In this document: piece after piece, positions 59,783 to 64,000 of the stretch
Layout of the letters: every line of letters begins with the position of its first letter
Numbering within the stretch: position 1 is the stretch's first letter
Origin: Nitrospira moscoviensis
GTDB lineage: Bacteria > Nitrospirota > Nitrospiria > Nitrospirales > Nitrospiraceae
Length of the DNA stretch: 64,000 nt
Direction: 5' to 3'
Assembly: GCF_001273775.1 (NCBI RefSeq)
Contig: NZ_CP011801.1
Coordinates: forward strand, 930,001 to 994,000
Notes under the pieces: generated by a model
The model's input: the letters and a program-made list of their open reading frames with translations, nothing else
Told to the model about the DNA's origin: nothing
Databases searched by the model: none
Made by a program: the position numbers and the translations under genes

Positions 59783-60667
59783 GAGAACCTCCTTTGGTGA
59801 TGGAACAACCACAGAAACCGGGATCGCGTCGGGAGTGCGCACGCTGATTGGGCCCCCCGAAGGGCGTGACCACTCGTAACGCGAACCGGGAACCAGGCGG
59901 TCGAGCAACGGAACGAACGGAGAGCAGGCAATCAAACCCCATAACGGTCCATTCGGACGAAACAGGCCGAACTGCATGTACAGCGCGGTCACGGTGACGC
60001 ATAGCGCAAACACGATGCGCCCAGCGCGAGAATCCGGCGTTGTCTTGGGGTCCGAGATCATGAAAAAGGCAAAGATCAACAGCGCGCCGCTTTCGATCTG
60101 ATGCAGCGGGATCGTGAGCGGATCGCCCAGCCACAGGGCCCGGGCGAGCAGCAGCCCGAGATAGAAGATCAGAAAGGCGAACGTCACGTCGGCCCGCGCC
60201 GCGCGGGTGACGACGAGCGAGCCGAGGCAGGCGATCAAAAACCCGAACCAGGCGACCTGCCCCCATTGCCCCGGCGAGATCCAGCCCAAACTGCCGGCGA
60301 GTATGGCGACGAGCGCCAGGTTGGTCGGATTGAAGAGATGTTTGCCGTTCCAGCGAAGCACGAATTTGCTGCCGATCGCGATGACGGCGGCAAGCGCCGC
60401 GACGGCAAGATCATTCGTCCGAAGCAGAAGGCAGAGCGATAGGCCCGAGATCAGCGCGCTCTTGGGATCGAAGGTGGGAACCTGGAAGTACCGTGTGCTG
60501 GCGTATTGAGTCAGGAGGGCGGCGCTGAGCGTGACGACAATTTGCCAGAGCGAAATGTCGAAATGGAGGAAGGCGAGACCATAGAGAATCAGGGCCGAGA
60601 GGCTGGCGATTTGGTAGAGCCGGGGATCGAGCGAAGAAAGCAGGGTCTTGAGTCGGTCGAACTTCAT
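59783..60667 (-). CDS. RnfD/NqrB-like membrane protein running in frame into DUF2330
   Basis: From ATG 60667 (GAGGTG 5 bp upstream) about 280 residues form ~8-9 helices. Similarity to NqrB/RnfD-type proteins is seen in VPTFDPKSALISGLSLCLLL, KHLFNPTNLALVAILAGSLG and FFMISDPKTTPDS, the region around the flavin attachment site in the family (S/T-containing). There is no stop codon before the downstream ATG at 59782, so the frame continues through 15-20 linker residues, the ribosome-binding site and the whole DUF2330 gene. Either the gene's own stop was lost or the two are partly translated as a fusion. Confidence 0.7.
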
Positions 60668-60789
60668 CCGGCACCTCGTGAGTAGCGTGGTGTGACGTCC
60701 CTGCACACGTTATGGCGCCAGGGGAAGAATCCTTTCATGGGGGTGAGGGTATTGGAGGCTTCTTTGATAAGGCCTACCGGGGCGAGTCG

Positions 60790-60818
60790 TTGACAGTTCG
60801 GTGAGCCTGCGCAAGAAT
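60790..60818 (+). promoter_or_regulatory. Putative sigma-70 promoter of the toxin-antitoxin region
   Basis: TTGACA (60790-60795), 17-bp spacer, AAGAAT (60813-60818, 4 of 6 positions match TATAAT), ~53 bp before the start of the 60872 gene, which has its own AGGAGG site. Confidence 0.45.
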
Positions 60819-60871
60819 CACAGGCCTATGAGCGGTTATCGTTGGAGGGAGGTTTCTAACAGGAGGATCAG

Positions 60872-61099
60872 ATGTCCAATCTAGCCGAGGTTATCAAAGG
60901 CGCGATGAGCCTGGATGTTCGTGATCGGGCCATGCGCGCGGAAAAGCTTCTGGCCAGTCTAGAGGAGCTGAGCGAGGAGGAAGCGGAGCGTCTTTGGGCG
61001 GAGGAAGCACAACGGCGTCTGGAAGAGTATCGGGCGGGCCGGGCCAAGGGGGTGGAGGCGGGTGCCGTCCATGCCAAGGTGGATAAACTCTTTCGATGA
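60872..61099 (+). CDS. Addiction-module antitoxin-like protein (PF09720 type)
   Basis: 75 residues. Typical short alpha-helical antitoxin of ParE/RelE-type systems: AMSLDVRDRAMRAEKLLASL, ELSEEEAERLWAEEAQRRLE and GRAKGVEAGAVHAKVDKLF. AGGAGGATC precedes ATG 60872. Its stop overlaps the next start (ATGATGA). The partner toxin downstream is truncated, so this antitoxin probably has nothing left to neutralise here. Confidence 0.82.
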   Translation: MSNLAEVIKGAMSLDVRDRAMRAEKLLASLEELSEEEAERLWAEEAQRRLEEYRAGRAKGVEAGAVHAKVDKLFR

Positions 61100-61254
61100 T
61101 GCCTCTGCGATATCATGAGGCGGCGGAAGAGGAATTGCTGAACGAGATTGGATACCTTGAATTACAGGCCAATGGGTTAGGGCGACGATTCTTCAGCGAG
61201 ATTCGAAGAGCCGAAAGCCGCATTGCGCAATTTCCAGAATCATCCGAGGAGGTC
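61096..61254 (+). pseudogene. Truncated ParE/RelE toxin, in frame with the next antitoxin
   Basis: The first ~53 residues are a ParE/RelE-type start (LRYHEAAEEELLNEIGYLEL, GRRFFSEIRRAESRIAQFPE). About 40 residues of the normal ~95-residue toxin, including the catalytic C-terminal strand, are missing. The frame continues without a stop into the antitoxin at 61255. The whole open frame to 61488 would give a 130-residue chimera. Confidence 0.75.
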
Positions 61255-61532
61255 ATGAAAAAGACCACAACGACCCGTTATGACATCGCCGAGCATCTCC
61301 GAACGCCCGAAGACATGGTGGCGTATCTGGAAGCGTGCCTGGAAGAAGCCGGCGGCGACGCCGCGTTTATTGCCAAGGCTCTGGGTGATATTGCCCGGGC
61401 CAAAGGCATGGCGAAGATGGCACGTGATGCGGGCATGTCTTGCGAGAGCCTTTACAACTGTACGAAGAATGATCCCCGAACATCCTGAAGGTGGCCGGGG
61501 CATTAGGGCTCAAGCTGCACACCGAAAACTCA
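61255..61532 (+). pseudogene. HigA-like addiction antidote protein, frameshifted
   Basis: From ATG 61255 (GAGGAGG 1 bp upstream) it reads YDIAEHLRTPEDMVAYLEAC, then DAAFIAKALGDIARAKGMAK and ARDAGMSCESLYN, the TIGR02684-type antidote with a helix-turn-helix. After SLYN the expected continuation is replaced by TKNDPRTS and a stop at 61488. The missing NILKVAGALGLKLHTE segment is found in another frame at ~61479-61530, so a small deletion has broken the gene in its DNA-binding domain. Confidence 0.75.
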
Positions 61533-61768
61533 GTCGAGCGTCGCGTTCGTTCAGCTCCTCGTTCAGGCGGACGCGCAACAAAGGGACGAGCGGCCTGAAG
61601 TTGACGTCGTTCTGAAGACCCAAAAGTTCAAAATGATTCCCGATCCCTATGGTCGGAACGTGCCAGCACTTCATGTGATCTGCGTCCTGTCCCTGTAGAT
61701 AGCCACCGGCCTTGACAGGCTGACCGGCGGCTGCCATTCTGTTGAATATTTCAACAATGGAGCGAGAC

Positions 61769-62002
61769 ATGGCGACGGTCAATTTCAGCGTGCCGGCTGA
61801 TGTGAAGGAAGCCTTCGACAAAGAGTTCGCCCGTCAGAACAAGAGCGCGGTCTTGACCGAGTTGATGCGGCAAGCCGTGGAAGAGCGACGGCGCCGACAA
61901 CGGCGAGCGAAGGCCGTTGAGAAATTGCTGGTGCTCCGTAAGCAAACGCGTCCCGTCACGGATCGAAGTATCCGGTCGGCGAGGAGACGGGGAAGGCCGT
62001 GA
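61769..62002 (+). CDS. RHH-type antitoxin of the VapC module
   Basis: 77 residues. MATVNFSVPADVKEAFDKEF, then ARQNKSAVLTELMRQAVEER is a ribbon-helix-helix DNA-binding domain; the tail is Arg-rich (RRRRQRRAKAVEKLLVLRKQ) and would contact the toxin. GGAG is 6 bp before ATG 61769. Its stop overlaps the GTG start of the PIN toxin (GTGA), so the two are coupled and the antitoxin would repress its own operon. Appears intact. Confidence 0.82.
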   Translation: MATVNFSVPADVKEAFDKEFARQNKSAVLTELMRQAVEERRRRQRRAKAVEKLLVLRKQTRPVTDRSIRSARRRGRP

Positions 62003-62436
62003 CGACGGTGGTCCTCGACGCCAGCGTCGTCGTGAAATGGATCTTTGCAGACCGGGCCGAAGAATCCCATTCCCTTCAGGCGCTCCACATTCTCCGCGAC
62101 ATCCAGGAGTCTCGCGTCTCAGTGTTGCAACCGCCTCACTGGCTGGCCGAGGCGGCGGCGGTTATTGTGCGGCTGGACGATGAACGGGCTCGCCAAGCCG
62201 TCTTGCTCCTTCATGCCTTGGAGCTTCCCGTCGTCACCGGACCGGAGGTCTATCAAAAAGCGTGCGAACTGGCCGCGTCACACAACCAGCACCTATTCGA
62301 CACGCTGTATCACGCGGTGGCCTTGACCGAACCGGGAGCCACGCTTGTGACGGCTGATGAGCAATATTATCGGAGGGTCTATAAGGCCGGCGGCATGATG
62401 CGGCTGAAAGACTATAGCTCGATCGACCTCGATTGA
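61999..62436 (+). CDS. vapC: PIN-domain ribonuclease toxin (VapC family)
   Basis: 145 residues from GTG 61999. PIN fold with acidic active-site residues in place: VLDASVVVKWIF (first Asp), HWLAEAAAVI (Glu), LFDTLYHAVAL (Asp) and LVTADEQYYR (Asp). VapC toxins cut tRNA or rRNA and are held inactive by the co-translated antitoxin. The pair looks complete, unlike its decayed neighbours. Confidence 0.88.
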   Translation: MTTVVLDASVVVKWIFADRAEESHSLQALHILRDIQESRVSVLQPPHWLAEAAAVIVRLDDERARQAVLLLHALELPVVTGPEVYQKACELAASHNQHLFDTLYHAVALTEPGATLVTADEQYYRRVYKAGGMMRLKDYSSIDLD

Positions 62437-62586
62437 GGCGTTCTGCCGTTCGCGGTTCGAGGGCGCTTGTTCCCCTAGCAGTTGGTCATAGCCGTGCGCG
62501 AAGCCGAGAATCTTCTGTTGTCTTGCCAGTCTGTGCCGAGCGTGCAATCCTCAGTCATCTCAGCCCGTCCCATTTCTCGAACAGAC

Positions 62587-62955
62587 ATGAGCGACCGCAG
62601 TCCCGATTACGTGCCGGTTGTGGCATCCGCTCTGGGCGGATTCTTGGTATGCCTCGCCATTTCCATCGTTACGGGGCGCAAGGAAGCGTGGGATGCCGTC
62701 GCGTACTTTTCCATCGGCATCCCCATCATGTGCCTGCTCATCTTTGTCGTCGCCTTTCGCTATCCTCATCGGGCGTGGCGGTGGACGCTCTGGATGGCCG
62801 TCGGCCAGGCGGGCGCTATTTCGACGTCGGGCAACTCGTTATCGCTATGGCCCCTCGCCATCGTGGCGATGACGTTGGTGTCGATGCCACAGTTTGTGGC
62901 CGGGACGATTGCCAGTAAGCTGGCCCGAAAGCGCGCGGCGTTAGCGGTGAAGTAA
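62587..62955 (+). CDS. Small membrane protein of unknown function
   Basis: 122 residues and four predicted helices: DYVPVVASALGGFLVCLAIS, YFSIGIPIMCLLIFVVAFRY, WTLWMAVGQAGAI and SLWPLAIVAMTLVSMPQFVA. No family recognised. Upstream frame starts at 62482 (GTG) but homology-free and unlikely. The ribosome-binding site at 62587 is weak. It might pair with the following small membrane protein. Confidence 0.55.
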   Translation: MSDRSPDYVPVVASALGGFLVCLAISIVTGRKEAWDAVAYFSIGIPIMCLLIFVVAFRYPHRAWRWTLWMAVGQAGAISTSGNSLSLWPLAIVAMTLVSMPQFVAGTIASKLARKRAALAVK

Positions 62956-62989
62956 GCCGGCGGGTCGATCTCGTGGATGGAAGTCACGC

Positions 62990-63301
62990 ATGAATTTTGT
63001 GCTTGCCCTTCTGTTCTCTCCGCTACCACTGTTGATCGTGGGTTGGATCGTTTGCCGTCACGGTCCCATCCGGAATCGCTGGTGGCGCGGCGAGAACCCC
63101 ATTGGGTTCGCGTTCTTTGTCGGCGCGATCACGTTTCTCCTCGGCTTCGTCGGTCCCATGATTGTGGTCCCCCAAGCCAATCAAGGTCCGTTGCTGGGCA
63201 TCTTGTATACGGGTCCGATTGGGCTCGCTTTGGGGTTGCTGTGGGGACTTGCTCGCGCTCTGCGCCGGGGACAATGGCGTTCTACTTCGGCGGCTCAGTG
63301 A
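62990..63301 (+). CDS. Small membrane protein of unknown function
   Basis: 103 residues, three helices (VLALLFSPLPLLIVGWIV, FAFFVGAITFLLGFVGPMIV, TGPIGLALGLLWGLARAL). Starts 34 bp after the previous small membrane protein, with weak initiation signals. The C-terminal ~7 residues overlap the decayed HepT on the other strand. No family recognised. Confidence 0.5.
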   Translation: MNFVLALLFSPLPLLIVGWIVCRHGPIRNRWWRGENPIGFAFFVGAITFLLGFVGPMIVVPQANQGPLLGILYTGPIGLALGLLWGLARALRRGQWRSTSAAQ

Positions 63302-63552
63302 CTACCAATGCCGACGTGATGATGGACAGGTCCTTTAAGAGAACGAAATTCTCAGCCATGGTGGTGGGAGGCTGAACTTCGGTGTCAGCGATGAGATGGG
63401 CGGCGAGATCGACAGAGAGTTGGACCGCACGTTGGAGGTTCAATGCAATGATGTCTTGCAAGTCCGGATCGCGTTGCAGCTGCTCGCTGGAGGCGGGCGT
63501 TTTGGCGGCGATGCGCTCGACGCATCGCCGGAGTGATTAGGTCCCGATCCAT
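63282..63552 (-). pseudogene. hepT: HepT-like HEPN toxin, frameshifted and truncated
   Basis: ATG 63552 (overlapping the mntA stop) gives MDRDLI and then goes out of frame. In the next frame it continues CVERIAAKTPASSEQLQRDP, DLQDIIALNLQRAVQLSVDL and AAHLIADTEVQPPTTMAENF, typical of HEPN/DUF86 proteins. It ends at a stop at 63282-63284 before the R-x(4-6)-H catalytic motif. So there is both a frameshift near the start and loss of the active-site end. Confidence 0.8.
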
Positions 63553-63956
63553 GCTTTTCTTCTGGCGGCGAGGATTCGTCGGTAGTATGGCATGAAATCC
63601 GCCTCTTCGTAGATCATTCGGCGGATGAGCTCGGCATAGTGAACCCGGTCCCTGCACAGGATCTTACGACCCTGCGTCAGGATTTGCTGGAGAAGAGGGC
63701 CATGCGTCAGATCCAGATCGATCAAATCGACCGGGCGACCCACGGCTACGGCCAGGTCGCCGATAAGATCCATCCGACCTTGCGAAGTGAGTGGAGTCGT
63801 GGCGGCGAACGCCACGTCGAGGTCGCTGTCTGTTCGACCGCGTCCTGCCGCGAGCGAGCCAAACAGGAAGGCCATCACGATGGACGGATGGCGGTTCAAC
63901 ACGCGTAAGATCTCTTGGTCGATATCGCTGCTGTGCGGGGATGCTGATCGAACCAT
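63537..63956 (-). CDS. mntA: MntA-type minimal nucleotidyltransferase antitoxin
   Basis: 139 residues from ATG 63956 (a GTG at 63971 is possible). The nucleotidyltransferase signature AFLFGSLAAGRGRTDSDLDV keeps the G-S and D-x-D metal residues; the rest (VDLIDLDLTHGPLLQQILTQ, RMIYEEADFMPYYRRIL) fits MntA, which AMPylates a tyrosine of HepT to neutralise it. The HepT partner behind it is broken, so this antitoxin is an orphan here. Confidence 0.85.
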   Translation of the reverse strand: MVRSASPHSSDIDQEILRVLNRHPSIVMAFLFGSLAAGRGRTDSDLDVAFAATTPLTSQGRMDLIGDLAVAVGRPVDLIDLDLTHGPLLQQILTQGRKILCRDRVHYAELIRRMIYEEADFMPYYRRILAARRKAWIGT

Positions 63957-64000
63957 GTCCCTGAGTATCACGAATGGCGTAAAGCTGCAAGAACGCGCCT

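Noticed and set aside
61510-61821. 103-residue minus-strand open frame in the 280-bp gap between toxin-antitoxin loci
   Set aside because: No recognised domain and it overlaps the start of the RHH antitoxin; I see no other clear gene in this gap.

Overview
The window is high-GC (roughly 60%), densely packed bacterial chromosome from a Gram-negative organism. The cell type is shown by many lipoprotein signals, outer-membrane beta-barrels (a FadL-like porin, a TPR/barrel export porin, a phenol-MetA-type barrel) and the intermembrane YdbH/YnbE/YdbL set. The mix of DUF3365 haem protein, CBM48 proteins beside an ECF sigma factor, fused DHH/CBS/poly(A) polymerase and dispersed palindromic repeats reminds me of Nitrospira and relatives (Nitrospirota). 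That is an inference from gene content; there is no rRNA or marker gene here to prove it. I saw no tRNA, rRNA or CRISPR array.

Layout. 1-4.3 kb: the end of a GH63-type glucosidase, a glycogen-debranching type amylo-alpha-1,6-glucosidase, a GlcG/HbpS protein, a lipoprotein and a DUF3565 protein. 4.3-13.6 kb (minus strand): a dipeptide epimerase, then a three-gene cellulose-type exopolysaccharide unit: a 1050-residue unknown membrane protein, a single polypeptide joining GH8 endoglucanase, BcsA-type synthase and two PilZ-like domains, and a TPR/beta-barrel export porin. 13.7-17.2 kb: ydbH-ynbE-ydbL. 17.3-24.8 kb: sulfite-oxidase-like protein, EF-hand protein, VTT membrane protein, MerA-like flavoprotein, DUF3047, DUF547, ferritin-like and glycosyltransferase genes. 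25-32.3 kb: DUF5666 lipoprotein, Arg-rich secreted proteins, an outer-membrane barrel, an ECF sigma/anti-sigma pair whose anti-sigma factor carries a CBM48 glycan-binding domain, a second CBM48 lipoprotein, and an IS110-family relic sitting inside a palindromic repeat.

32.4-38 kb: A-adding/CCA-type nucleotidyltransferase with DHH and CBS domains, a DnaJ protein and a FadL-like porin. 38.2-44.6 kb: a region that looks less GC-biased, with a decayed and an intact copy of a STAND/TPR/BTAD regulator, a hotdog-thioesterase/methyltransferase fusion, a HEAT protein and an FN3 relic. 44.7-47.7 kb (minus): aminotransferase, haem protein and amidohydrolase in one unit. 47.8-60.7 kb: CAAX-type protease, SDR, 7-bladed propeller, large Lhr helicase, UspA, DUF3015, DUF5610-like, and an RnfD-like gene running in frame into a DUF2330 gene. 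60.8-64 kb: toxin-antitoxin loci in varied states: a chimeric ParE/HigA relic, an apparently intact RHH/VapC pair and a MntA/HepT pair with broken HepT.

Themes. (1) Carbohydrate storage and export recur: debranching enzymes, cellulose-like synthesis, and glycan-binding anti-sigma and lipoproteins. (2) At least three repeat families are present: a ~125-bp inverted-repeat element at convergent gene ends, a GGATGCTGA-ended element that hosts the IS110 relic, and heptamer arrays, several inserted in frame into coding genes. (3) Five genes have an extended -10 box ending 6-9 nt before the ATG and no ribosome-binding site, predicting leaderless mRNAs. The best candidates for undescribed biology are the endoglucanase-synthase-PilZ-PilZ fusion with its unknown partner, the glycan-sensing anti-sigma locus and the BTAD/thioesterase-methyltransferase locus.
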